A DNA stretch of 33,543 nucleotides, from positions 1 to 33,543 of the forward strand of contig PBTE01000201.1 of the NCBI GenBank assembly GCA_002726515.1, in the 5' to 3' direction. The DNA is from Planctomycetaceae bacterium. GTDB taxonomy: Bacteria > Planctomycetota > Planctomycetia > Pirellulales > Pirellulaceae. Made by a program: the position numbers and the translations under genes. Shown in pieces: positions 1 through 7,657 of the stretch (position 1 is the first letter of the stretch; each line of letters opens with the position of its first letter). The notes under the pieces were generated by a model that saw nothing but the letters and a program-made list of their open reading frames with translations, was not told where the DNA came from and searched no databases.

Positions 1-152
1 AGTTTGATACGACCTTTGTACCGCCCCTGGTTCCTCATTGCTTTGTGAACAACAGCGACGAAAAGGTGGTGTTTGCCTACTTTTATCCGGACGTGAACGT
101 CAGTCGTGACCCGGTAGAAAAAAGTGGTCCTGGTAAAATGCAGATCCGTTGA
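1..152 (+). CDS. Cupin-domain protein, 3' end only
   Basis: This is the C-terminal 49 residues of a gene that enters from the left edge; codons run from position 3 and the TGA is at 150-152. The visible peptide carries a cupin motif-2-like stretch (proline-rich turn, then PH and FVN) followed by a hydrophobic strand and a short polar tail. In cupins that His normally binds a metal in the beta-barrel. The substrate cannot be told from this fragment. A second cupin is encoded at 23635-24060, but the visible ends do not look closely alike. The next gene (yidD) converges on it, so the two are separate transcription units. Confidence 0.6.
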   Translation, partial: FDTTFVPPLVPHCFVNNSDEKVVFAYFYPDVNVSRDPVEKSGPGKMQIR

Positions 153-439
153 CCGAAACAATCGGATGGAAATATTTTTGGAAAAGTGAACCGCTTTCCG
201 CGGGATTCGAATCAAACCCCAAGGCGCAACGTATTTCCCCGATTGCCTTGAGCTGCTGCGATGGGCGCGCAGTAGATTCGGTTAAAGTGTCTAAGAATGT
301 TTTGTCTCTTCAACCACGACCTGCCAAATGGTATCCCGGCTGAGGCACAAATCCCGTGTTGAAATTTTTTTATCGTGTTTCACAGTCCCCCTGAGATCCT
401 GGCGAGGTCCAAACGGTTTTTTGCATCGGCACGTCGGCC

Positions 440-682
440 TCAGGGCGCATCGTGGCCTCCAGCACTCCACGGGTGACAGCGACAAATTCTCCATACACCT
501 CGTAGACTGCCCGGGAGACAACCGTATTTGCGAACTGCTTGAATGAAATAATTACTGCAGTTGGGCGTAAACCGACAGTTGCGTCCGAGCCAAGGGCTGA
601 TAAGCAGTTGATAACTGCGCACCACTCCGATCAAAATCGCGCTCGGCAGCCCCTGAAGTTTCGACCATTGCGACATAGTCAT
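440..682 (-). CDS. yidD: Membrane protein insertion efficiency factor YidD
   Basis: This small membrane-associated protein helps YidC/Sec-dependent insertion of inner-membrane proteins. About 80 residues fits the family. Diagnostic features are visible: an amphipathic N-terminal helix leading into a YQLLISPWLG segment, the cysteine-containing RFTPNCSNY motif, a KYG turn, and the terminal RCHPW and GGHD motifs. The ATG at 682-680 shares one base with the rnpA stop codon (684-682). An in-frame GTG at 685 would give a 4-nt overlap and is equally possible. The rnpA-yidD adjacency is the classic bacterial order, which strengthens the call. It is the last gene of the minus-strand operon. Confidence 0.93.
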   Translation of the reverse strand: MTMSQWSKLQGLPSAILIGVVRSYQLLISPWLGRNCRFTPNCSNYFIQAVRKYGCLPGSLRGVWRICRCHPWSAGGHDAP

Positions 683-1062
683 CACCGTCCTTGAATTTTT
701 TTTCTGAGACGACGGTCAAGTTCCCACGAAAGTGAACCGAGGGAATTGACGAGGGACGCCAGGCACGGTTGCCCGCCACGTTTCGGAATCACCACCAAAT
801 CAATTGCGACAGGCAACTTCTGATTGGACAGACGAAATGCCTCTCGCAACAATCGCTTCCAACGATTCCGCACCACGGCATTTCCCACCTTGCGGGACAC
901 GGAAAGTCCCAACCGGGAAATTCCCGCCTCGTTTCGGCAGCCGTAAAGAATCACAAGTCTGTCCGAAACAGAACAACGGTGTTGATACACACGGATAAAG
1001 CCTGGAATTTTTCTCAGACGGTGTTCTTTGGGAAAACGTTCTGATAAATCAACGTTGTTCAT
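682..1062 (-). CDS. rnpA: Ribonuclease P protein component
   Basis: This is the protein subunit of RNase P, which supports the catalytic RNA in maturing tRNA 5' ends. The 126-residue length is normal. The signature is present: a glycine-rich strand ([18 protein letters not shown]) runs into the RNR motif and the following basic helix ([10 protein letters not shown]), and a PKRGG loop lies near the C-terminus. The ATG (1062-1060) overlaps the TGA of the upstream membrane-protein gene by 4 nt, so translation is probably coupled. The usual upstream neighbour rpmH is absent; instead the order is J-protein, membrane protein, rnpA, yidD. Confidence 0.95.
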   Translation of the reverse strand: MNNVDLSERFPKEHRLRKIPGFIRVYQHRCSVSDRLVILYGCRNEAGISRLGLSVSRKVGNAVVRNRWKRLLREAFRLSNQKLPVAIDLVVIPKRGGQPCLASLVNSLGSLSWELDRRLRKKIQGR

Positions 1063-1478
1063 TCTGGTAAATGGCGATCCTCACTGGAAATCATCGATTT
1101 CTTCCACCAGTCATCCCCCGGTTGGGTGGTACGGTGCAGCAGGCGTCCATGATGGTAAGAGACTTTGCCAATTCTTCTTACGATTCTGGCTGCCATCCAG
1201 GTGAAGAGCATTAAAACGAATCCGGCCATCAGAATCAGCAACAACTTCATCATCAAATCGCCCCTTGTTTCGGAGTCCAGCCGCTGGATCAACGGCTGTC
1301 CGGACTCGACGTCCAACTGGGCAAACGGCAGTAAAAGTCTCTCTCTCGAAAACGCGGTTGCTGTAGCGGCCTCAGAAAAACCGGGGTGCGGGTTCAGCAA
1401 CAATGATTCCGAGACAAATCCCACGTTCGCAGCGATCAGCCAACCACTTAAAACCAAGGAGAAGCCGCAATTCACCAT
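1059..1478 (-). CDS. Small two-helix membrane protein, unknown function
   Basis: I do not recognise this 139-residue protein. It has a hydrophobic N-terminal segment at about residues 5-22 (signal anchor or signal peptide) and a clear transmembrane helix at about 76-98. A basic, presumably cytoplasmic tail follows, carrying an aromatic DDWWKK stretch at about 122-127. The start codon lies inside the end of the J-protein gene (7-nt overlap) and the stop overlaps the rnpA start by 4 nt. That tight packing is the best evidence that it is a real gene. Its place beside rnpA and yidD suggests a house-keeping or membrane-biogenesis role, but this is inference from context only. Confidence 0.75.
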   Translation of the reverse strand: MVNCGFSLVLSGWLIAANVGFVSESLLLNPHPGFSEAATATAFSRERLLLPFAQLDVESGQPLIQRLDSETRGDLMMKLLLILMAGFVLMLFTWMAARIVRRIGKVSYHHGRLLHRTTQPGDDWWKKSMISSEDRHLPE

Positions 1479-2425
1479 GTTAGATTGGCTCGTGGGTCCA
1501 GGGGATATCGTTCAGCAAGTTTTTCGAGTTGTGTCAAATCGTCCTGACTCATTGATGCGGGTAGCACAATTTGCAGTTCCGCATAAAGATCACCCTGAGG
1601 GACCTTGGGCAGCTTGACCCCGTGACCTTTGATTCGCAAACGAGTTCCACTGGAACTCCCGGGGGGCACTTTCAACGAAATCGTACCTTGTGGTGTGGGG
1701 ACGTCGATAGTCGCTCCCGACACAGCTTCGGACAAGCTGATCGGTACTTTGACTTCCAGATTATTTCCAGACCGCACAAAATTCGGGTGTGAACTGACAT
1801 GCACCGTAATGATGATATCCCCGGGCATATCCGAACCGGAATTCTTATCACCTTGCCCGCGCAGCCGAATTTTCTTGCCGTCCTCAATTCCCGCCGGGAT
1901 TTTGACAGACAAGGTTTCTGTTTTTCCGCCCGCCCGCTGAATCCTCAGCTTGGCTTCACCTCCGGTGACAGCCACTTTAAACGGAACCGTCAATTCATGC
2001 TGAATGTCGGCGCCCCGCTGTCTGGACCGTGATCGCTTACCGGGTCGTCGGGGTCCCCTGGTAAATTGTTTGAAAATGTCGCTGAATCCTCCGTCACCCC
2101 CGCCGCCAAAACGTTGTCCGAACAATTCTCCCAGATCAATGTCCTCAAAGGAGGCATTTCCGGAGTACTGTTGTGATCCACCAGCTTGTGGCCCTCCTGC
2201 CATCGATTCAAAAGAACTTCCGTAACGATCGTAAAGTTCCCGTTTGCCAGGGTCATTCAAAACAGTGAACGCTTTCTGTACCTCCTGAAACTTTCCCTTG
2301 GCAGACTTGTCATCCGGGTTCAAATCCGGATGGTATTTGCGCGCAAGCTCCCGGTACGCCTTTTGAATCTCCGATTCGGGGGCGTTGCGGCTAATACCCA
2401 GGATTTTGTAGTAGTCCTCGGACAT
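1472..2425 (-). CDS. CbpA-type (class B) J-domain co-chaperone
   Basis: This 317-residue Hsp40 stimulates DnaK ATPase and hands over unfolded clients. Residues 1-66 form a J-domain with the essential HPD tripeptide at 32-34. A glycine/phenylalanine-rich linker with GGG and GGDGGF runs follows to about 125, then the two C-terminal beta-sandwich client domains (about 140-300). The CxxCxGxG zinc-finger repeats of true DnaJ are absent, so this is the CbpA/DnaJB class. It is the first gene of a minus-strand operon and overlaps the next gene by 7 nt. The ATG at 2425 has only a weak GGAAA upstream. It diverges from the secreted-protein gene at 2676, so the roughly 250-bp gap must hold two promoters. 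Confidence 0.93.
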   Translation of the reverse strand: MSEDYYKILGISRNAPESEIQKAYRELARKYHPDLNPDDKSAKGKFQEVQKAFTVLNDPGKRELYDRYGSSFESMAGGPQAGGSQQYSGNASFEDIDLGELFGQRFGGGGDGGFSDIFKQFTRGPRRPGKRSRSRQRGADIQHELTVPFKVAVTGGEAKLRIQRAGGKTETLSVKIPAGIEDGKKIRLRGQGDKNSGSDMPGDIIITVHVSSHPNFVRSGNNLEVKVPISLSEAVSGATIDVPTPQGTISLKVPPGSSSGTRLRIKGHGVKLPKVPQGDLYAELQIVLPASMSQDDLTQLEKLAERYPLDPRANLTW

Positions 2426-2675
2426 ATTTCCGTATTCTAGGTTCTCTCCACCGAAGTCATCAAGCCGATTCAGCCCGCAAGTTCGCCTCTCCGTCCTTCT
2501 ATGTAAGGGATTTCAACAAATGCTAGAGTTGTAGGGGGCAACCTGTTCCGAACGATCGCCAGCCAGTCGAAGCCGTTGAGCAAGGCACACTGGCACACCC
2601 CGTCCGCTGCAGAGGAATCGTTTCCGGCGGACGTCCGGATGTCCGTCAGAACGGATTCGCTGTGGAAAGAACGTC

Positions 2676-4211
2676 ATGCACAAATTTTTTTCCGTCGCCC
2701 TTCGCTTCAGCACAGCGGTCTGTTTGAGTGGCATTTCGACAGAAAACGCGGTCGCCCGTAGCGAATTTGAAATCCGGGTCTTTGACCAGGACTCAGGCCA
2801 GCCCATCGCTGTTCGCATGCAACTGAAGGATGCACGTGGACGGGTCCGACGGGTCCCCGGCGCCGTCAATTATGACGATCATTTTGTCTTCTTTCACCGT
2901 ATTGTACTGCAGCTTCCAACCGGCAACTACTCCTTTGAAATGGACCGGGGACCCGAATACCACTATCGGACAGGACATTTCACCATCGAAGCGGGCGCCG
3001 AAGACAGTACCACTGTGCACATGAAGCGGTTCACCGATATGAAGCAGGAGGGTTGGTGGTCAGGGGACCTGCACATCGAGCGCAGAACACGTGATATCGA
3101 GTTGTTGATGTTGGCCGAAGACCTTCATATCGGTCCACTGACGACTTGGACCAACCGCCACAAACAAACGTCCGCCACAACAACCCCCACCTTGGAGCCG
3201 GTCTCGTTCGACGATCAAGCTTTTTACCTTCCGGGATCCGGACGCCTGGAAAGGAGCGGAGGTTCCCTGCTGTTTTTTCACACCCGGGAAATTCCCAGCT
3301 TCGACTCCTTCTCAGCCGAGTACCCTTCGTCGGTGGAACTGCTCAAACGAACAAGAAAGTTCCCCGCCGCTCACGTCAACATCGATCAGCCAACGAGTTG
3401 GGACCTGCCGATTTGGCTGGCAAGTGGAATGGTTCATTCAATCACGGTGGCTACAAGCCGCCTGGGCCGCGATGGTATTTTCGAAAAAAAAGAATGGGGA
3501 CGTCCCCACGACGAAACGTTGTATCCAAACCCCCAGGATTTTGGGCAATGGATTCAAAAGCTGTACTTTGAAATGTTGAATTGCGGCTTGCGACTCCCCC
3601 CCACAGCGGCCAGTGGATCCGGGTTCGTCAAAAACCCGGTCGGTTACAACCGAGTCTACGCCTACGTTGACGGTGAGCTCACGTGGAAAAAATGGTGGGA
3701 TGCCTTGAATACCGGACGCGTAATAATCACCAATGGACCGTTGTTACGTCCCAGCGTTCATGGCCGTGCCCCAGGGCACGTGTTTCGAGGCCAACCCGGG
3801 GAGTCCCTGAAGCTCGCCATTGACCTGAAGCTGGGCACCAGGGATCACGTGGATTACCTGGAAATCATCAAGAACGGTCGGGTCGTTCACGTGATACGGT
3901 TGGACGAATGGGCGGCAGCCCGAGGCCGACTTCCCGAACTGGAGTTCTCCCGGAGCGGCTGGTTTTTGATTCGCGCCGCAGCTGAAAATTCCGACACGCT
4001 ACGATTTGGAATGACGGGCCCTTACTATGTCGAGATTGGAAACACACCATACATCAGTCGCAGTTCCGCGCAGTTTTTTCTGGACTGGGTTTACGAACGG
4101 GCACACACGATCCGGCTGGAAAACACAAAACAACGCAAAGAGGTTCTGAAATATCACCGCGCGGCGCGCAGGTTTTGGAAACACCTGGTCGATACGGCCA
4201 CCGTCGAGTAA
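2676..4211 (+). CDS. Secreted protein with degenerate CehA/McbA (PHP-like) domain
   Basis: This 511-residue exported protein starts with a probable signal peptide (residues 1-28, ending in AVA). Residues 30-120 look like a beta-sandwich of the carboxypeptidase-regulatory type. From about 127 a CehA/McbA-like metallohydrolase domain begins with a GDLH motif (130-133). In active members this reads GDLHxH and is followed by a second metal-binding cluster; here the second His is replaced by Arg and the later TDHN-type motif is TTWTN. The C-terminal half keeps the family's ITNGPLL stretch. It may therefore be non-catalytic or bind metal differently. The start has only a weak upstream purine run (GGAAAGAA). 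It is a single-gene unit, convergent with rhaI. Confidence 0.7.
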   Translation: MHKFFSVALRFSTAVCLSGISTENAVARSEFEIRVFDQDSGQPIAVRMQLKDARGRVRRVPGAVNYDDHFVFFHRIVLQLPTGNYSFEMDRGPEYHYRTGHFTIEAGAEDSTTVHMKRFTDMKQEGWWSGDLHIERRTRDIELLMLAEDLHIGPLTTWTNRHKQTSATTTPTLEPVSFDDQAFYLPGSGRLERSGGSLLFFHTREIPSFDSFSAEYPSSVELLKRTRKFPAAHVNIDQPTSWDLPIWLASGMVHSITVATSRLGRDGIFEKKEWGRPHDETLYPNPQDFGQWIQKLYFEMLNCGLRLPPTAASGSGFVKNPVGYNRVYAYVDGELTWKKWWDALNTGRVIITNGPLLRPSVHGRAPGHVFRGQPGESLKLAIDLKLGTRDHVDYLEIIKNGRVVHVIRLDEWAAARGRLPELEFSRSGWFLIRAAAENSDTLRFGMTGPYYVEIGNTPYISRSSAQFFLDWVYERAHTIRLENTKQRKEVLKYHRAARRFWKHLVDTATVE

Positions 4212-4363
4212 ATCCCGTTGCCCTTTGCGAGCCCCTGCGACCCATCGCCCGCGACAAACTAATTCGCGGATTCCTCTTCAACAGATACGGGATGGCGCGC
4301 TCTGAATCGCGAAAGCTTGGAGCGCACCCAAACGCATTGCTGCAGGACCAGTTCCCGCTGTTA

Positions 4364-4386
4364 CAACACCCTTGTCAGGGTCGTTG
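4364..4386. terminator. Hairpin between convergent genes, candidate bidirectional terminator
   Basis: A 9-bp stem (4364-4372 with 4377-4386, one bulged C at 4382) closes a TGTC tetraloop. It lies in the gap between the convergent ends of the CehA-like gene and rhaI. No T-tract follows on either strand, so an intrinsic terminator is not proved. Confidence 0.35.
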
Positions 4387-4446
4387 CCACCACCTTCCCG
4401 ACAACCCCCCCCGGCTTGCGCGTATACCTGGCCACTGGGAGCGACT

Positions 4447-5649
4447 TCACGCGTAACTGGCTGCCTGGGTCAGGCCCATTTCCTGACGTCTTTTGCGACG
4501 ATCGGACGCAGCGGTTTGTGTGTAACCGCTCTCGCGATGCGCCTGCAAGGGATCACGATGCAAGCCACGTTGCTCGCGCCACTGGGCGATACCCGGGCGC
4601 ACATCCGTAGCAAAGGCGTCTTGCAGCGTGCGTTCGGCATCAACGATACGGCCTGCCTGCTGGTGACCGGACAAGGCGGCATAGTCGACCAGGGCAGCTT
4701 TGACATACAACTCCTGAGCCACCATCGCTGTCTGTATCATGGCCTCCGTCTTGGCCTTCAAATTGTGGGACTGGTCCACCATGTAGGCGATGTCCGGATA
4801 CTGACCTCCGTGGTCGAAAGCGTAGCGATGAATCTCGGTAAAGATGCGAAAGATCTGATAAGGATCAATGGACCCCAGGGTCAGGTCATCGTCGGCATAG
4901 CGACGATCGTTGAAATGAAAACCGCCCAGCATCTCTTCATCCAGTAGCCAGGCGACAATTTGTTCGATGTTCTGAGCTACGTAATGATGACCGGTGTCCA
5001 CCAAAACACGTGCCTGAGGTCCTGCTTTCTTTGCATACAGGTAAGCCATTCCCCAATCGGCAATATCGGTTTGGTAGAATGCGGGCTCGAATGGTTTATA
5101 TTCCACCAACAGAATCTGATCCTCGGAAAGCTCACGGTGACACATTTGCAGGCAATGTTCGAACCGCTTCTTTCGCTCACGGATATTGTCTTGTCCCGGG
5201 TAATTCGTGCCGTCTGCAAACCAAAGTGTGACTTCGCGGCTTTGCAACTGCTGTCCCAGTTGGATGCTGTGCACACAATGTTCCAGCGCTTGGTTTCGAA
5301 CCGCTTCATCAGGGTTACCAAAAGAGCCGAGCTTGTACTCCAAATCTTGAAAAACATTCGGATTGATCGAACCGATGCGGACTCCACACTGCCGGGCAAG
5401 TTCCGACACCTGGGACGGATCCGTGTTTTCGTCAAAATCCCAAAGTACATGAACCGCCACGGCAGGACAGCAACCGGTGACGCGGTGCACTTCTCCGGCG
5501 TCTGTCAGTTTGTCATTGATATCGATCGCCGCGGCATCCTGAAAGAACTTCCCAAACCGAGTGCCCGTGTCAGCATAGCCCCAGGAAGGGGTCTCAATGT
5601 GGAAGTCATCAAGTAATGCTGTAACTTCGTCCGTAAACTGGTCCGACAT
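4447..5649 (-). CDS. rhaI: L-rhamnose isomerase, Pseudomonas stutzeri (RhaI) type
   Basis: This enzyme interconverts L-rhamnose and L-rhamnulose in the cytoplasm. The 400-residue TIM barrel matches the RhaI group rather than E. coli RhaA. Putative metal ligands appear in order: E183 (LLVEYKPFEP), D218 (VLVDTGHH), H245 (GGFHFNDRRY) and D292 (MVDQSHN). An FHFND motif followed by a DDDLTLGS loop is typical of the family. I prefer the ATG at 5649, because a purine-rich GTGAG lies just upstream; an in-frame ATG at 5670 would add seven residues. No rhamnulose kinase or aldolase is adjacent, so the rest of the pathway must be encoded elsewhere. Confidence 0.9.
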   Translation of the reverse strand: MSDQFTDEVTALLDDFHIETPSWGYADTGTRFGKFFQDAAAIDINDKLTDAGEVHRVTGCCPAVAVHVLWDFDENTDPSQVSELARQCGVRIGSINPNVFQDLEYKLGSFGNPDEAVRNQALEHCVHSIQLGQQLQSREVTLWFADGTNYPGQDNIRERKKRFEHCLQMCHRELSEDQILLVEYKPFEPAFYQTDIADWGMAYLYAKKAGPQARVLVDTGHHYVAQNIEQIVAWLLDEEMLGGFHFNDRRYADDDLTLGSIDPYQIFRIFTEIHRYAFDHGGQYPDIAYMVDQSHNLKAKTEAMIQTAMVAQELYVKAALVDYAALSGHQQAGRIVDAERTLQDAFATDVRPGIAQWREQRGLHRDPLQAHRESGYTQTAASDRRKRRQEMGLTQAASYA

Positions 5650-6395
5650 GATTAACTCACTTTTTTCCAAGTTGAAAATGGTGTGACGATATCCCAGCAG
5701 CCACCCGATAGTTTTTTACCTCTCGCAATCACCTCGTCGGCAACTGTCTCATTCCCGACAGGGTGAAAACGTCGATCGATTCACCTCGCCAGCAGACGCG
5801 AACCGCGGGTGAGTTACCGATTATGGACCGACGGGGCGGGGTAATGCAATGACGTAACGGAACTGGACAAGCCCGGTCGCGAGGGCCAACTTCGACCAAG
5901 CCGTTTTTCGTCGCCAATCTTTTTGGAATTGTCATAAATAGCTCCCGGGCCGAGAACCACTCGCCTATTTCCGACTGCTGACCCTTTCGCGGTCAGAAAC
6001 ACTTGAGTGCCGGCAAGAAGGACAACGCATACTTCTAGGATTTTTCCAGTCGGTTGAACCTGTTCCTGTGAAAGCAGCACGCGAACGCGGAAACAACTGC
6101 CGTGCTAGCAACTCCCGCCATCTGTCCGGAGCAGTCGCGATTGCAGCACCGCGCCAAGTTCTTTCCATGCCTCTCTTGTCGTTGTTTTTTGCCTAACTTC
6201 CTGCTGGATTGCCGCCCCCGCTCGAGGTAGCTCGGAATTCGCTCCTCAAACTGAGCAAAATGTGTCGATAAACCAGACGATGGGACGGGCCTCTAACAGA
6301 TCGCAGCCGGTCCTTGCGAAACAGATGCGATGGTTATTCTCCTGACGTGTTGCCAGCCTTGACTGTCTCGCCCGAGGCGCAAAGAGGGAGGCAAG
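5650..6395. other. Long intergenic stretch with no recognisable gene
   Basis: This gap separates divergent genes: rhaI reads left and the next gene reads right. Short open frames occur on both strands, but none gives a recognisable protein or has a convincing start. The only clear structure I see is a perfect 6-bp hairpin at 5978-5983/5991-5996 with a 7-nt loop. Promoters for both neighbours must lie here, though I cannot place them. A degraded gene or an unrecognised small RNA remains possible. Confidence 0.5.
6385..6390 (+). promoter_or_regulatory. Ribosome binding site for the 6396 gene
   Basis: A GGGAGG-type purine run lies about 5 nt upstream of the ATG at 6396 and supports that start. 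Confidence 0.55.
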
Positions 6396-6803
6396 ATGAA
6401 CGCGGCTACCTTGATCATCACGGCAATGATCAGCCTGCACCCGGCACAAGACGTTGCGGTCGACGAAGTCGACCTCATCGAATTGAACCATTTTTATGAC
6501 GACCGTGGTCGGCTCGTCTTAGACCAGGTTATTTTTTACGACTGGTGCGTTGTTGAAGCCCGCTTTCAGGTTCGCGACTGGCGGTTGTTGAAATCTCCCG
6601 CTCAGATTCCTCGAAAAAATTGGCGTCGTGGTGACTTTTTTACCGTCTGGCACGACGGGGATTTGTTGCGAGAAGTCCACGCCAAAGGCATCCACGAAAC
6701 CTGGACCCAGTACGATCCGGAACTTGTCGAGCGAGAGTTTCTGCCGAAAGAAAAACGGCAAAAATTGAGGGTACCCAAGACCTTACTCATCAAGGCCCCA
6801 TAG
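6396..6803 (+). CDS. Hypothetical small protein, possibly exported
   Basis: I cannot name a family for this 135-residue protein. The first 17 or so residues are hydrophobic and may be a short signal peptide. The rest is rich in aromatic and charged residues (ELNHFYDDRGR, IFYDW, WRRGDFF, WTQYDPE), which suggests a small beta-rich fold. A good Shine-Dalgarno run just upstream and a 7-nt gap to the release-factor-like gene argue that it is real and co-transcribed with that gene. Codon use resembles its neighbours. Function unknown. Confidence 0.7.
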   Translation: MNAATLIITAMISLHPAQDVAVDEVDLIELNHFYDDRGRLVLDQVIFYDWCVVEARFQVRDWRLLKSPAQIPRKNWRRGDFFTVWHDGDLLREVHAKGIHETWTQYDPELVEREFLPKEKRQKLRVPKTLLIKAP

Positions 6804-6810
6804 GCCTTCT

Positions 6811-7311
6811 ATGCATCCGGCCAAGCTACCCGTTAAAACTCTTCTTACTGAATGTACCGTTCGTCGCGGGCGGCGTTCGGGACCAGGTGGTCAACACCGA
6901 AACAAAGTCGAAACAGCGATTCAACTGGTCCACAACGCCTCAGGAGTTGGCGCCGAAGCGACCGAGCGCCGAAGCCAGGCAGCCAACCTGCGTACGGCGG
7001 CTTTTCGGTTGCGCGTGAACCTGGCACTGAAACACCGGCCGGGTAAAGTTCCTCCTCGAACACCCAGTAAGATTTGGATTTCCCGGTGTGTGCAGGGTCG
7101 CTTGCAGGTGAATCCCGATCATGAAGACTTCCCCACGCTCTTGGCCGAGGCACTGGACTCCCTGCACGCTCTGGAGATGGACGTCCGAAAGGCAGCCACT
7201 TACCTTCAATGTACGTCCTCTCAGCTTGTCAAATTCCTGAAGTTGGATCCGCGTGCCCTGAAACTGGTTAACGACCGTCGTCACCAACAGGGTGCTACCG
7301 TCTATCGTTAG
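6811..7311 (+). CDS. Release-factor-like GGQ domain protein
   Basis: This 166-residue protein carries the peptidyl-tRNA hydrolysing domain of class I release factors. The GGQ tripeptide is at residues 26-28, in the usual context (SGPGGQHRNKVETAI), followed by the RSQ and ALR-type helix. The codon-recognition domains of PrfA/PrfB are missing, so it resembles the rescue-type proteins ArfB/ICT1/C12orf65 that act on stalled ribosomes. Unlike ArfB it lacks an obviously lysine-rich tail. Instead, residues 110-160 form a helical, helix-turn-helix-like segment (AATYLQCTSSQLVKFLK). It starts 7 nt after the upstream stop. The family call is firm, but its ribosome target is inferred. Confidence 0.85.
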   Translation: MHPAKLPVKTLLTECTVRRGRRSGPGGQHRNKVETAIQLVHNASGVGAEATERRSQAANLRTAAFRLRVNLALKHRPGKVPPRTPSKIWISRCVQGRLQVNPDHEDFPTLLAEALDSLHALEMDVRKAATYLQCTSSQLVKFLKLDPRALKLVNDRRHQQGATVYR

Positions 7312-7657
7312 CACATCTTTCTGCCAATCTTCGCTGGCAGGCAGGCCACTCGGTTTGCATAAAAGTCCGTTTCCGCTCAGAATAGTTCATATTGGGTTGC
7401 CAAGGTGACACACCGAAAATTCAGGCTGGGCGAAGCAGTCCGGTCCTCCCGCGGCGGCGCGTTGCGGCAGAACTCTGGCGTTGAATGCTTCGTTTAATCA
7501 TGGAAAGTGTCGCTACCAAGCCAAGTCCCACTTTGCCCGATGCGGCAAAGAGTAATCAATCCGGGATGAAAAACAATAATAAAAGTCGCAGCGTGTGGAG
7601 TGTCGGCGTCTGGCCATGCACAACTCCACCGGCGAGGTGACGAAATTGACAAATTCG
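7312..7657. other. Intergenic region with a hairpin after the release-factor-like gene
   Basis: A perfect 6-bp hairpin (7321-7326 with 7335-7340, 8-nt loop) sits 9 nt after the stop of the upstream gene and may be a weak terminator, though no T-tract follows. In-frame upstream starts for the protease fusion exist at 7595 and 7616. Otherwise I see no gene or clear promoter. Confidence 0.4.

Noticed and set aside
200-220. GATTCGAATC-like stretch resembling a tRNA T-arm
   Set aside because: No acceptor, D or anticodon arm could be built around it.
4372-4947. Long plus-strand frame of 191 codons opposite rhaI
   Set aside because: It is antisense to the conserved L-rhamnose isomerase, so it is a shadow frame.
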